From assembly GCF_039541875.1 (NCBI RefSeq), contig NZ_BAABHB010000019.1, positions 1 through 64,000 of the forward strand: 64,000 nt of DNA. The letters run 5' to 3'. The translations under genes were made by a program, and so were the position numbers. How positions within the stretch are numbered: the first letter of the stretch is position 1; each line of letters starts with the position of its first letter. Below, one piece after another: positions 16,101-25,684 of this stretch. This stretch comes from Nibrella viscosa. Its GTDB lineage: Bacteria > Bacteroidota > Bacteroidia > Cytophagales > Spirosomataceae. Under the pieces are notes generated by a model. The model had not been told where the DNA came from. It did not search any database and saw only the letters and a program-made list of their open reading frames with translations.

Positions 16101-18779
16101 CTAACGTAAACGAATCGAGAACAACTGTACCGTATTGCCGGTACCGCTTAATACATACAATTGGTTGGTAATGGCGCTGAACTGAACCCTGACCGGGAAA
16201 TCGCTCGGAATGGCCCGGTCGCCAATCACGCGTCCGTCCAGCGCATATAAGGTTGTAAACCGTCCGGATTTAACGCTGATCAGTTCTACGCCGGCTTCCA
16301 GGCGGTGGTATTGAACCTGGTTGCCCGGCTTGAGGCCGCGCACGTCAAACCGCTGCTGCCCCTGCTGGTCCAGCACGGCTATTTCGGTGTCGGTGGTCCG
16401 GAGTAGAATATAACTCGTCTGGGTATCGTCGGGGCAGAGCCGGAATGATCCGCTTCGCACGGGCCGGTAAAGCTGCGACCGCTCGGCAATTAAGCCGTTG
16501 TTGTTCAGCCGCAGCAACTCGCCCTGTTCCGTAATGAGCCGGATGCCGGCGGCCGGGCCGGGTTCCAGGGCCGGGCTCGCGAAGCCGGCGGTCAGCCGTG
16601 CCGGAAAATGGCTGGCCTGCCGGCCGGTTTCGACCCAGCGGTTGAGCAGCCCGCTTGGCTGGAGCCCCAGCACTTCCATACCGTCTGCCGTGCTGCTGAC
16701 CTGAAACGGCAGCAGGAGCGCTTCCGGCCGGTCGGGAGCAAACAGCCGGGTAAAGCGGTTGTTTTGCCGGTCCAGGGCGTAAATACTGCCATCGCGGTGG
16801 GCCGCCAGGGCCACCAGGTTACGCCGGCGGCTACCTTTCGGAAGCGCAAGGAAGGCAGGGGTCAGGCCGGCCGGTAGCGGAATCGGTCGCAAGCGAAGCG
16901 ACTGCTCCCCCGGATCGGCAACGTACAGCATCCGGTCGGTCATAAACAGGTATTGAAGCCGGCCATTGTCCAGGTAATCGACTGCCAGCATATTGCTGCG
17001 TACCGGACCGGTAAGGTAGCCCTGCTCCTGCTTTTCGCCTTCGGTAGTCAGCACGACCAACTGATTAGCCTGGTTTTGTACCCAGATCGACCACTGGCCA
17101 TCGGCCCGGTGGGTAACCAGCAGGGGCGAGGCTGCCGGCGGGGCATCGAGCATAAATTTCTTCTGGAGCAGGAGCCGGTTCAGTACCTTGTTGCCGGCCC
17201 GGCGGGTGGTGCGGCCCAGCACCAGCGTCGACAGAATCTTCTCTTTGCCATAACTGGCCTGGTACACCATATGCTCGATATTGCCCAGCGAGGGGTCGGC
17301 ATGGTTCAGCAGGTTGCGCCAGCCTGCCGGCCAATGGGCGGGTAGCACCGTTCCGGCCCGGTTCACCTGCACAAACGCTGTAAAATTGGCCGGCCGCAGC
17401 GTCAGAGTCAACAACGTTTCCTGGTTCTTATCGGCAGCCCAGACGGCTCCGCTTTCCAGTTGCCGGAGGTAATCCTGGAGGGCTTCTTCACTGTTGGCTA
17501 CCACCAGATAGTCGTTATGCTGGGTGACCCAACTCTGCCGAAAACCGGCAAAGAGGTTGCTGAACAGGGAGGCCGGCAGTTCCGGTACATCCAGCAGCAG
17601 GGTTTTATGCCCCAGAAACGTTTTCAGGGTCAGGGGCAGACCACCAGCCCCGGCCTGATACCCAGTGCGCTGGAAGGCCTCCGAGAGTTTTTTGACGTCG
17701 GCCGCTTTCAGCAGCAGAACCTGGCGCATTTCGCCCGCCGGCGCTTCCAGCCGGCACAGCACAATATCCTGGCCGAGGTGCTGGTATATCTCCCCGGCTG
17801 GTTGCCGGATTCGCTGCAGGCGCTCCTGCAGCGATGGGCTGGAGGAAGCACTAAGCAGGTCCGCCATGTTCCGGCCAAAGCGGGCGGCATCGCTGAGGCC
17901 GATGTGGTAGAGCGATGCGGTCGTCTGCGGAATCAGGCCGGCACTGACTATGCGCCGGGGAGTCTGACCGGCAAACAGGCCGGCTACCGCCTGCCGGCTA
18001 CCAATCTCGTCGGTGGCGTAGCCAATCAGGTGGGTGCGGGAAATTGAAGTCCGGAACTGCAGATTCAGTTCTTCGGGCAGAAACAGACTTACCAGCGAAC
18101 CGGTAGCCTCCGTGTTGCTGAACAAGGCCCGCAGCACTTCCGGCCGTACCGAAAAACTGGCCAGATGATCGGTGCTCAGCCGGAACCTGCTCCGGCGCGT
18201 TAAGGGCTGGTGCAGTTGGCGGACTACGTTTTCGATCAGAATACCCGACGCGCTGCCGATCAGATAGTTGCCGGCCAGCAGGTATGAACCGAATACTTCA
18301 TTTTTCAGGTTCCGCAGTTCGGTAATCGATTCCTGGTTGTAGTGGTGGCTGAGCACCCGTACCAGGCGCGGATCGGGTGTTGTCAGCGTGTTCAGAAAGG
18401 CCTGATCCTGACCGGGCCGGAGGGGTAGGTAAAATACAAAATCGAGAGCCTGACCAGCTACCGGGTGCAGCGAGTAATAAACGGGTTTGTCGGCCAGAAA
18501 GCGGAGCACGGCGGTTGTATCTCCGGCGGCATAGAGGAAGCGTTCGAGCCGCTGCACGGCTTCCTGAAAAACAGGCATCTGCCGCAGCGGCATCTCCGTT
18601 TGCAGCGTCCGGAGGGGCACCCGGTTCTGTAAAGCGGTACTTTCCAGCACCAGCAGGGCATCGTCGGGAATAAACGGATCAATCGCGCTACCCGGCTGCC
18701 GGAAAGCCCGATAGCCCAGCCAGCTCGCCAGTACTACCAGCAGGCCTCCCAAGCCAATCCAGATCCATTTTCGCGTCAC
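16101..18779 (-). CDS. Large membrane-anchored protein, DUF3352-like with C-terminal propeller
   Basis: An 892-residue protein of unknown function. One N-terminal membrane anchor (WIWIGLGGLLVVLASWLGY, residues 5-23) is followed by a long periplasmic part. Residues about 30-530 have the look of DUF3352-type proteins (FIPDDALLVLEST, then repeated paired strands and SLFLPEE). Residues about 540-890 contain repeating beta segments (GQWSIWVQNQANQLVVLTTEG, GSIYALDRQNNRFTRLF) suggesting a beta-propeller. Translation appears to start with GTG at 18779; no nearby ATG keeps the anchor. It is followed after four bases by the SGNH lipoprotein, so the two probably work together at the envelope. Confidence 0.6.
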   Translation of the reverse strand: MTRKWIWIGLGGLLVVLASWLGYRAFRQPGSAIDPFIPDDALLVLESTALQNRVPLRTLQTEMPLRQMPVFQEAVQRLERFLYAAGDTTAVLRFLADKPVYYSLHPVAGQALDFVFYLPLRPGQDQAFLNTLTTPDPRLVRVLSHHYNQESITELRNLKNEVFGSYLLAGNYLIGSASGILIENVVRQLHQPLTRRSRFRLSTDHLASFSVRPEVLRALFSNTEATGSLVSLFLPEELNLQFRTSISRTHLIGYATDEIGSRQAVAGLFAGQTPRRIVSAGLIPQTTASLYHIGLSDAARFGRNMADLLSASSSPSLQERLQRIRQPAGEIYQHLGQDIVLCRLEAPAGEMRQVLLLKAADVKKLSEAFQRTGYQAGAGGLPLTLKTFLGHKTLLLDVPELPASLFSNLFAGFRQSWVTQHNDYLVVANSEEALQDYLRQLESGAVWAADKNQETLLTLTLRPANFTAFVQVNRAGTVLPAHWPAGWRNLLNHADPSLGNIEHMVYQASYGKEKILSTLVLGRTTRRAGNKVLNRLLLQKKFMLDAPPAASPLLVTHRADGQWSIWVQNQANQLVVLTTEGEKQEQGYLTGPVRSNMLAVDYLDNGRLQYLFMTDRMLYVADPGEQSLRLRPIPLPAGLTPAFLALPKGSRRRNLVALAAHRDGSIYALDRQNNRFTRLFAPDRPEALLLPFQVSSTADGMEVLGLQPSGLLNRWVETGRQASHFPARLTAGFASPALEPGPAAGIRLITEQGELLRLNNNGLIAERSQLYRPVRSGSFRLCPDDTQTSYILLRTTDTEIAVLDQQGQQRFDVRGLKPGNQVQYHRLEAGVELISVKSGRFTTLYALDGRVIGDRAIPSDFPVRVQFSAITNQLYVLSGTGNTVQLFSIRLR

Positions 18780-18829
18780 GGTGCTACATACAGGTTTGAT
18801 ACAGGGGGTGTTTTAACCGTTTCCGGCCG

Positions 18830-18859
18830 GTTTTTACCCTTACGTGTCAGGGTAAAAAC
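18830..18859 (-). terminator. Hairpin downstream of the GT2 gene
   Basis: GTTTTTACCCT and AGGGTAAAAAC form a perfect 11-bp stem with an 8-base loop (18841-18848). It lies between the GT2 stop (18914) and the next minus-strand start (18779). It may end the GT2 transcript, or act as an upstream regulatory structure for the following gene. Confidence 0.4.
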
Positions 18860-18913
18860 AAGGCAAGCAGGAGCAACTACCAAACCCACGACACAGACTA
18901 TTTTCCGGCCGGC

Positions 18914-19675
18914 CTAGATCGCCACCGGTTCGGGGGTGCGCAGGGCTTTTACCTTACGGCCCAGCTCCAGCCGGAACACGGCCAGTTCCCGGAAACTCAG
19001 CATACAGACTTTCAGCAGTTTCCACTTCAGAATGGATACCGTACCCGTCTGACGCTCTTTGTGCGTGATGGGAATATCAAAGGTGTTATAGCCCGCCTTT
19101 TTGGCCATAACCGCCAGAAAGATGTTGGGCGCAAACGGAGTGGGGTCGGGCAGTTGGGCCAGCAGTTGCTTCAGAAAGCTCCCCCGGATCAGCCGGAACG
19201 GAATATTGCTATCCATAATATACGTGCCGTAGATGGCCGCAATGCTGCCCCGCAGGATACGGGTGATCCAGAGCCGGGCCTGAGCATCGTGCCGGATTTC
19301 GCGGTAGCCCAAAATAAAGGGCGACTGCCGGCGTTTGTCCCACAGCTTTTTAAAATCGCCGGACACAAACTGGTCGTCGCTGTCGGTCTGAAAAACATAT
19401 TCAGACTCCAGCGCTACCGCCTGACGGTAGCCGTTTACTACCGCATTCCCGTGGCCTCCGTTCTTCTGGTGTACCACCGTCAGCTTTGGATGACGTTCTT
19501 TGAGCTGATCCAGTATCTCGCCGGTGCGGTCTTTTGATCCGTCGTTTACCACGATCAGGCGTGTGGCATCGGTTGGGAACTCCCGATCGAGTAACTCAAT
19601 CCATTGATCAACAACGAGAGAAATACATTCTTGCTCGTTATAGGCAGGCATCACAATCGATAATAAAAGACTCAT
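18914..19675 (-). CDS. Family 2 glycosyltransferase (polyprenyl-phosphate type)
   Basis: A 253-residue GT-A glycosyltransferase. It starts with SIVMPAYNEQECI, has the nucleotide site VVNDGSKDRTGEIL near 45-58 and a DTDSDDQF acidic motif near 97-104 for metal and donor. No C-terminal membrane pair is present, unlike DPM/GtrB enzymes with two helices, so it probably works at the inner face of the membrane on lipid-linked or nucleotide sugars. The product is unknown. It is transcribed in the same direction as the membrane-anchored protein and SGNH lipoprotein, separated from them by a hairpin. Confidence 0.85.
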   Translation of the reverse strand: MSLLLSIVMPAYNEQECISLVVDQWIELLDREFPTDATRLIVVNDGSKDRTGEILDQLKERHPKLTVVHQKNGGHGNAVVNGYRQAVALESEYVFQTDSDDQFVSGDFKKLWDKRRQSPFILGYREIRHDAQARLWITRILRGSIAAIYGTYIMDSNIPFRLIRGSFLKQLLAQLPDPTPFAPNIFLAVMAKKAGYNTFDIPITHKERQTGTVSILKWKLLKVCMLSFRELAVFRLELGRKVKALRTPEPVAI

Positions 19676-19848
19676 GAAATAAGCAGATTCGGAAATAATA
19701 AGTCAGCAGGACTAAATAACGCCAGCGTTGTGTTGGCGTTTTCGGACGAACCGGACAAATATAGACAATTATCGGGCGTTGACGACCGGTTCGCTTAGGA
19801 CTTTATTTAGCGGGATAGCTTTATCCGATAAATCCCTGAAAACAGGTT

Positions 19849-19907
19849 GGCGGCAGCCAATCAGCAGCCCGGCCATTGTCTGGCTGGTATGCTGACTGGC
19901 TGCCGCC
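19849..19907 (-). terminator. Long hairpin after the sugar dehydrogenase gene
   Basis: A 17-bp stem (19849-19865 with 19891-19907, one mismatch) enclosing a 25-base loop lies 75 bp beyond the stop at 19982 on the minus strand. It is followed there by CCTGTTTT, consistent with a terminator. The rest of the 306-bp gap (19676-19981) shows no gene. Confidence 0.5.
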
Positions 19908-19981
19908 GAAAGGTACCATTGGACTTTTTCACTAACTGCCTGGCCCGACGGTTGAATGTTGCCGGCCGGCGGGGAGTGCCG

Positions 19982-22870
19982 TTACTGTTGCTTTCCGGTA
20001 TTCATAAACTTAATAGTTGTCACCGCCATCAAGGGCTGAATGGCCTTGGCTTCCGCATTTTTGAAGACGAAATACAGGTCCTGAGCGCCTTCGGTCGGTT
20101 TCAGTGAAACAAAGACCGGTGGCCGCGCAAACGGGTTGGCTGGCGGTGCGGCAGGTTTAGGGGCTGCGGCTGCTCCGGCGGTTCCGGCCGCTCCCTGGGC
20201 TCCGCCTGCAGCTGCTCCGGCCGGAGCGCCGGATTCCATTTGCGCCATGAGTTTCGCCATATCCACTTCCGGAGCCAGCGGCACGTTTACTTCCCCAATG
20301 ACCGGTCCCGTCGGCGAACCCAGCCGCACTTCAATAGTGCCGCCGGCGCTGCCTTCCCGGCGCTGAGCCGTGGCTGCCAGTTCGAGCTGTTTTACGCCTG
20401 TCAGGTCAACCTGCCGGAACGCGATGTACGAGTTCGGGTAGGCCATGATCTTCTCGCCCCGATCAGATTTTACCTCTACACCCTGGACAATAGGAGCCGA
20501 AGCCGCATTTACCTGCGGACTGCGAAGGACCAGCAGGTGCTCGGCCGTCTGCGCCGGAATGCCTTTGCCACCGCGGTCGGTGTAGGCGGCCCGCACCAGC
20601 ACCGAGCCCCGGCCGTTATCGCCTTTGGGAATCGTTACCGAATGCTCACCCTGCAAAGGCAGGCTGCTGAGGGTTTTGTCGTTGACGTGCAGAATGTAAT
20701 CGACAATGGCGCGGGTATCGGTCACCGACATGGCGGGGTGGCCGGGCATGGCTACTTCACCCCAGACCCCAACACCCCCCTGACGCACTTTGCCGATTAG
20801 CCGGTCGAGTGCGCCGGCATCGCCCTGGTATTTGGTAGCAATGGCTGCAAACGCCGGACCTACCGATTTGGTCGCTACCTGGTGGCATACCTTACAGTCG
20901 CTCTTGCTGATGAGCGACTGGGCTACGGCATACTGCGTGGTGGCATCAACGCTGCGCTGGCCCTGCTTCACTTCGGCGTAGTCGAAGCCTTCTGCCGTGT
21001 AGTCGATGCTCATGGCGATGCGTTCTGCCGGGATGCTGCCTTTTTTCAGGCTGCCGTCTTCCTTATCGTCCACCTCTACCGTGTACCGGATCGGCTGGTC
21101 GGGGAAGAAGAACGTCTGGTTGCCGGCCACATTAACCTTAACCGCCGGCGCTTCGTTGCCCGCAATGATGCGCACCGACTGGCTGTTGGCGGCTCCTTTG
21201 GCATCGGTCACCGTCAGCGTTGCCGTGTACACACCCGGCTTATCAAATTTTACCGTCGGATTGGGACCGCTGAAGGTACGGGCGGGCAGACCGGCACCGG
21301 TAACCGACCACTTATAGCTCAGTGCGTCGCCGTCGTAATCTTTACTGCCATCGGCCGAGAGCGTCAGTTGCAGGGGCACGCTGCCGCCCGGCTTGCCGGC
21401 AGATGCCTGCACCAGCGGCTTGCGGTTGCCGCCGTTGTACTCGATGCGCACCAGTTGAGAGTTGTTGCTCTTCCGGAACCAGTTGCTGCCGTACTCCAGC
21501 ACGTACAGATCGCCGTCGGGACCAAACTTCATGTCGATGGGTTCAACGGGCCGGTAGCTGGGCAGAAAGCGCTCCATCGATTTGTAGTTGCCTTCGCTGT
21601 CCATTGAGATCAGCATAATCCAGCCCCGCGAAAAGTCGGTAGCAATCCATTTGCCTTCAAAATAAGCCGGCCAGGGACGTTTGGCTCCTTTAAAATCGGC
21701 TTGCCGGTACACTGGGCCACCCGTAGCCGAGCGAGAACCGGTCCCCACCAGCGGAAACTCTTCGGAAACACCGTAGGGGTAATACACGAACGAAGGCGCC
21801 ACCGGCGGCAGCTCCCGCAGACCCGTGTTGTTGGGTGAATTGTTGACAATTTTATCCGGATCTTTTTTCTCCAGCGGCTTCTTGTTTTCGTAGTCATAGA
21901 CTGGGAATGCCTGCCGGTTGCCGACAAACCACGGCCAGCCGAAGTTGCCGGGCTTGCGGGCCTGGTTCAGCTCGTCGTAGCCTTTCGGGCCAATTTCGCT
22001 GTCGCTGGTGGCATCCGGGCCTACTTCGCCCCAGTACACATAGCCGGTCTGGCTATCAATGGAAATACGCCAGGCGTTGCGGTGCCCCATCGAGTAAATT
22101 TCAGGGCGGGTTTTGGCGCGGTCCGACGGGTCGGTTGCTTTCGGGAAGAGGTTACCGTCCGGGATGGTGTAGGTTCCGTTCGGTTCGGGGTGGATGCGGA
22201 GGATTTTACCGCGCAGGTCGTTGGTGTTACCGGCATGGCCCTGGTCATCCCAACTGCTGCGGCCGGGGCGCTCGTCGGTTTGGGCCGCCTGCTGGTTGCC
22301 GGTATTGTTACCGACAGTCAGGTAGAGGTTCCCGGCCTTATCCCAGACCATACCGCCACCCGTGTGGCAGCAGACCTCGCGCTGGGTGTCTACCGCCAGC
22401 AGCACTTTTTCGGAGTTTTTTGCCAGTTGGCCGTCTTTCAGCTCCCAGCGCGTTAGCAGATGTTTTGCCTCGGTGGGGTGGGCGTAGTAGAGATAAACCC
22501 AGTGATTTTTCTCAAAATTAGGGTCGAGCGTAAGGCCCATCAGTCCTTCTTCGGCCTCCGTTACCTTGCCTTCTTTGGAGGTATATTTGGTATTGACCGG
22601 GATGGTGGCGATCAGATCGACGGATTTAGATGAGGGGTTATACGCCTTAAGGGCACCCTTGCGCTCGATGATGTAGACAGTGCCGTCTTTGGCCACTTCA
22701 AAGACCATCGGTTCGTCCAGGTCCTGCGCCAGCACTACGGGCGTAAAGCGGGTTTCGTCCAGTTTCGACGGGTCATCCTGCACCACAAAGGATGCGAATC
22801 CCAACAGGAGCGCCACGGGCAGAATCAGTGCCGGCCAACGCTTCCGGGATAATCGGGTAGTTGTTCTCAT
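19982..22870 (-). CDS. PQQ-type sugar dehydrogenase fused to PKD, cytochrome c and carbohydrate-binding domains
   Basis: A 962-residue secreted or envelope oxidoreductase. After an N-terminal signal/anchor (WPALILPVALLLGFASFVV), residues about 40-460 form a six-bladed glucose/sorbosone dehydrogenase-like propeller (EEGLMGLTLDPNF, HTGGGMVWDKAGNLYLTVG, GHRNAWRISID, GPDGDLYVLEYG). A PKD domain follows (SADGSKDYDGDALSYKWS). A class I cytochrome c comes next (heme site CKVCH, distal MPGHPAMSV with axial Met). The C-terminal domain resembles carbohydrate-binding modules and is interrupted by a 40-residue Ala/Gly/Pro-rich stretch. I chose the ATG at 22870; an in-frame start at 22900 would overlap the promoter. 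It probably oxidises a sugar and passes electrons to its own heme. Confidence 0.85.
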   Translation of the reverse strand: MRTTTRLSRKRWPALILPVALLLGFASFVVQDDPSKLDETRFTPVVLAQDLDEPMVFEVAKDGTVYIIERKGALKAYNPSSKSVDLIATIPVNTKYTSKEGKVTEAEEGLMGLTLDPNFEKNHWVYLYYAHPTEAKHLLTRWELKDGQLAKNSEKVLLAVDTQREVCCHTGGGMVWDKAGNLYLTVGNNTGNQQAAQTDERPGRSSWDDQGHAGNTNDLRGKILRIHPEPNGTYTIPDGNLFPKATDPSDRAKTRPEIYSMGHRNAWRISIDSQTGYVYWGEVGPDATSDSEIGPKGYDELNQARKPGNFGWPWFVGNRQAFPVYDYENKKPLEKKDPDKIVNNSPNNTGLRELPPVAPSFVYYPYGVSEEFPLVGTGSRSATGGPVYRQADFKGAKRPWPAYFEGKWIATDFSRGWIMLISMDSEGNYKSMERFLPSYRPVEPIDMKFGPDGDLYVLEYGSNWFRKSNNSQLVRIEYNGGNRKPLVQASAGKPGGSVPLQLTLSADGSKDYDGDALSYKWSVTGAGLPARTFSGPNPTVKFDKPGVYTATLTVTDAKGAANSQSVRIIAGNEAPAVKVNVAGNQTFFFPDQPIRYTVEVDDKEDGSLKKGSIPAERIAMSIDYTAEGFDYAEVKQGQRSVDATTQYAVAQSLISKSDCKVCHQVATKSVGPAFAAIATKYQGDAGALDRLIGKVRQGGVGVWGEVAMPGHPAMSVTDTRAIVDYILHVNDKTLSSLPLQGEHSVTIPKGDNGRGSVLVRAAYTDRGGKGIPAQTAEHLLVLRSPQVNAASAPIVQGVEVKSDRGEKIMAYPNSYIAFRQVDLTGVKQLELAATAQRREGSAGGTIEVRLGSPTGPVIGEVNVPLAPEVDMAKLMAQMESGAPAGAAAGGAQGAAGTAGAAAAPKPAAPPANPFARPPVFVSLKPTEGAQDLYFVFKNAEAKAIQPLMAVTTIKFMNTGKQQ

Positions 22871-22897
22871 AAATACGGTTAATACAGAATTAGCAAA

Positions 22898-22929
22898 CAA
22901 TACTATTGGTTTATAAGCTGGTAATCAAA
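22898..22929 (-). promoter_or_regulatory. Bacteroidota promoter of the sugar dehydrogenase
   Basis: Minus-strand TTTG (22926-22929), a 20-bp spacer and TAGTATTG (22898-22905) match the -33/-7 consensus with one change. The -7 box lies 28 bases before the ATG at 22870. Confidence 0.55.
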
Positions 22930-22991
22930 TCAAATCGACTGTTGCCGGGCAAGTCCCGACCAACAGCCGATTTTAGACGATGGCATGAAGA

Positions 22992-25547
22992 TCATTTGTC
23001 GTCACCACCGCTTTTTACGTCGTCGTTATTCACCGAGCGGCTTTTCTTGCGGGGGGCTTCAAAGGTCATCTTGCCGATGCGGTAAGAGAACGTCACCTTT
23101 ACGTTGGAGTTGTGCAGGTTGTTGACGTATTGCTGCGACAGGACCGGCGACTCCAGCGTGGTGCGCATGGTTACGCCACCCAGGAAGTTTTCGGCCGCGA
23201 GCCCGATGGTGCCCCGCTTGTTGGCAAAGTCTTTGCGTACGCCCAGCGAGTACATGTACATACTGCCCATGGTGCCTTGCAGCTGCGGCATCGGCCCCCG
23301 GAAGAAGCTGAACGCCTGCGCACTCCAGCCTTTGTTGAGCTGCAACTGGCTCATCAGCCGTCCGCCGACGCTCACGCCCGTATTGCTGATCTGCACCGAC
23401 TTGCCATCCGCTCCGGCCGTCATGCCCTGCATATACACGTAGTAGCTGTCCAGCCCGCCGTTGACGCTCCACTTCGGCGTAAGGTTGGTGTTGAAGAACA
23501 CATTGGCACCGACCGTCCGCTGCACCCCGATGTTCTGGAAGGTAGTGATGATTCCACCCGTTAAGGTATCCGAGGGCAAACGAACCATCGTGATGGCGTT
23601 GTTGGTCAACCGCCCGAACAGCGAAGCATTCAGGTAGGTCTTTTTGATGCTGGTACTCAGGCTCAGCTCGACGTTGTCGGTCAGTTCCGGCTTCAGCGTC
23701 GGGTTACCCACCATAATCATCTGCGGGTTGGCGAAATTCACGTTCGGGTTCAACTGCTGCAGACCCGGCCGCTGGATACGGCGATTGTAAGCCGCTTTGA
23801 GCGTGGTACCGCCCGACAGACTCTTCGAGATATTGATGCTCGGCACCAGGTTGCTGTACGACGGAATGTTCAGTGTGGTGTTCTCGTTCGACTGCGCCAT
23901 GATGTCCGTATGCTCGTAGCGGGTACCTACTTTGAAACTGTATTTGCTCGGCGTTACGTAGGTATATGAAATATAACCGGCCCCAATGTTCTGCTGGTAG
24001 TTCAGCGAACCGGAAGGATTGAAGGGGTCGAACAGGTAGCCTCCGGTCGGCGTGGCAATCTGGTACTGGAACCGGCTGTCGACCTGGCGCATGATGGCCT
24101 TGCCGCCAAACTCCAGCAGTTGATTCTTCCGGATGGGTGTTTGGTAGTCGGTCTGGAAGGTTAGTTCACTATTCGTGTTGTTGTTGATGTTGCGCTGGCG
24201 GTTGGTCAGTTCGCCGGTGCCGTTCAGCCAGTCGGCGTAGAAATTGTTGGTTAGCCCCGTGCGGCTGTACTGCGTGGAGATGCTCCATTCCTGCTGGGGT
24301 TTGAACGTGCGGATGTAATCGACGTTCACATCGACGGAGTTCGAGAGGTCTCTCCGGTCGACATTGCGGTTAGTGATCCGCAGCAACGAGTCGCCGAGGT
24401 AGGTATTGGTCAACTGATTCTGCTGCTGCACAAAGTTGCGGGTGCCAAAGCGAACGTTGGCCGACAGCGACTGATTTTTGGCCAGGTCATAATCGAAACC
24501 AAGCGTGTATTGCCCAAACAAGGGCGTATCGAAGGCCGAGCCCTGCTGGCTGGTGCGCAGCAACTGCGAACCCACTAAGGTGGTCTGGTTCAGCGTAGAG
24601 GAAGCTCCGTTGTACATAGCCCGGCCAAAACCGCCGAGGGTGATGCCTAATTTGCCCTGGCGGTACGAGCCGTTCAGGCCCAGGTTGGAGCCCCGGATAC
24701 CGGCACCGGCATCTACGTTCAGCGTCAGGCCGTGCAGGGTGTTCTTTTTGGTGATGATGTTGATGATCCCGGCGGCTCCTTCGGCATCGTACTTGGCCGA
24801 GGGGCTGGTAATCACCTCCACGCTCTTAATCATGTCGGCGGGTAGTTGCTTGAGGGCGTCGGCCACGTTGGCGGCCACAATGGTTGAGGGTTTGTTGTTG
24901 ATCAGCACCCGGATATTGCTGCTGCCCCGGAGCGACACGTTACCGTCCAGGTCTACCGACAGCATCGGTACGCGCTTGAGTACATCGGAGGCATCGCCCC
25001 CTTTGGCGGTCATGTCCTTGTCGGCATTAAACACCAGCCGGTCTACTTTCTCTTCGATCACGGCCGCCTGTCCGGTTACTACCACTTCGCTCAGCATCCG
25101 CACATCCGGAGCGAGTTGAACTGTGCCCATATTCAGTTCGGTACCTTTGCCGATGACGAAAGCACGGGAGTCGCTGGTCTTGTAGCCGATGAAGGAGTAT
25201 TGCAACCGGTATTCGCCGGGAGCCAGTTTGGAGAGGGAGAATTTGCCTTTGTCGTCGGAGGTGGTACCATCGACCGGTTTGCCGGTCTGCACGCTGACGA
25301 GGGCAACGGTGGCAAACTCGACGGGCTTGTTGGTGGTGGAGTCCATCAGCAGGCCGGCGATTTTGCCGTTGCCTTTAGGCGTTTCTTCCACTACGCCGGT
25401 AAACTCTTTTTTCTGTCTTTCCGGCTGACTGCCAAAACCACCAGGGCCACCGGGACCGAATTGAGCATATCCGGTTGAGAGGCTGCTGACCAGCAAAAGG
25501 GAGGCCAGCAGGGTCCGGGAGTAGGCGAGGGCTGTATGTGTGTTCAT
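22992..25547 (-). CDS. TonB-dependent outer-membrane beta-barrel receptor
   Basis: An 851-residue outer-membrane protein. Signal peptide MNTHTALAYSRTLLASLLLV...TGYAQ; then a Gly/Pro-rich linker; a carboxypeptidase-regulatory-like Ig domain about 50-135 (GLLMDSTTNKPVEFATVAL); a plug domain about 140-270 (GGDASDVLKRVPMLSVDLDG, AAGIINIITKKN); and a large barrel of the OMP_b-brl_3 type. The usual Q-rich barrel strands are evident. I chose the ATG at 25547 because it begins the signal peptide. It lies next to a LytTR/LytS pair and its promoter carries the same box array as the small secreted protein on the other side of that pair, so regulation by that system is likely. Substrate unknown. Confidence 0.9.
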   Translation of the reverse strand: MNTHTALAYSRTLLASLLLVSSLSTGYAQFGPGGPGGFGSQPERQKKEFTGVVEETPKGNGKIAGLLMDSTTNKPVEFATVALVSVQTGKPVDGTTSDDKGKFSLSKLAPGEYRLQYSFIGYKTSDSRAFVIGKGTELNMGTVQLAPDVRMLSEVVVTGQAAVIEEKVDRLVFNADKDMTAKGGDASDVLKRVPMLSVDLDGNVSLRGSSNIRVLINNKPSTIVAANVADALKQLPADMIKSVEVITSPSAKYDAEGAAGIINIITKKNTLHGLTLNVDAGAGIRGSNLGLNGSYRQGKLGITLGGFGRAMYNGASSTLNQTTLVGSQLLRTSQQGSAFDTPLFGQYTLGFDYDLAKNQSLSANVRFGTRNFVQQQNQLTNTYLGDSLLRITNRNVDRRDLSNSVDVNVDYIRTFKPQQEWSISTQYSRTGLTNNFYADWLNGTGELTNRQRNINNNTNSELTFQTDYQTPIRKNQLLEFGGKAIMRQVDSRFQYQIATPTGGYLFDPFNPSGSLNYQQNIGAGYISYTYVTPSKYSFKVGTRYEHTDIMAQSNENTTLNIPSYSNLVPSINISKSLSGGTTLKAAYNRRIQRPGLQQLNPNVNFANPQMIMVGNPTLKPELTDNVELSLSTSIKKTYLNASLFGRLTNNAITMVRLPSDTLTGGIITTFQNIGVQRTVGANVFFNTNLTPKWSVNGGLDSYYVYMQGMTAGADGKSVQISNTGVSVGGRLMSQLQLNKGWSAQAFSFFRGPMPQLQGTMGSMYMYSLGVRKDFANKRGTIGLAAENFLGGVTMRTTLESPVLSQQYVNNLHNSNVKVTFSYRIGKMTFEAPRKKSRSVNNDDVKSGGDDK

Positions 25548-25575
25548 GATCGGTTTGTGTTGCGATTTGATGAAC

Positions 25576-25583
25576 CAAAAGTA
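25576..25583 (-). promoter_or_regulatory. -7 element of the receptor gene
   Basis: Minus-strand TACTTTTG fits TAnnTTTG exactly, 28 bases before the ATG at 25547. Confidence 0.55.
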
Positions 25584-25615
25584 CAGCCGGTACAAAGGCG
25601 GTCTAAATGAAGGTT

Positions 25616-25666
25616 GGCGAGTGCCGGTTTTTGCTGTTTAAATCCGGAAAATCGGGTGGTGAATGC
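25616..25666 (-). promoter_or_regulatory. Candidate LytTR operator of the receptor gene
   Basis: Minus-strand boxes GCACTCGCC (25616-25624) and GCATTCACC (25658-25666) lie 42 bp apart, with a weaker box GGATTTAAAC (25636-25645) midway, giving 21-bp steps. The proximal box begins 48 bp before the end of the -7 element. The same geometry occurs before the gene starting at 28079. Two copies of CCGGAAAATCGGG (25644-25656, 25671-25683) also lie here. Confidence 0.55.
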
Positions 25667-25684
25667 CCGGCCGGAAAATCGGGT

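Noticed and set aside
20882..22521. Several plus-strand open frames opposite the sugar dehydrogenase
   Set aside because: Antisense shadows; the minus-strand protein has clear domains throughout.
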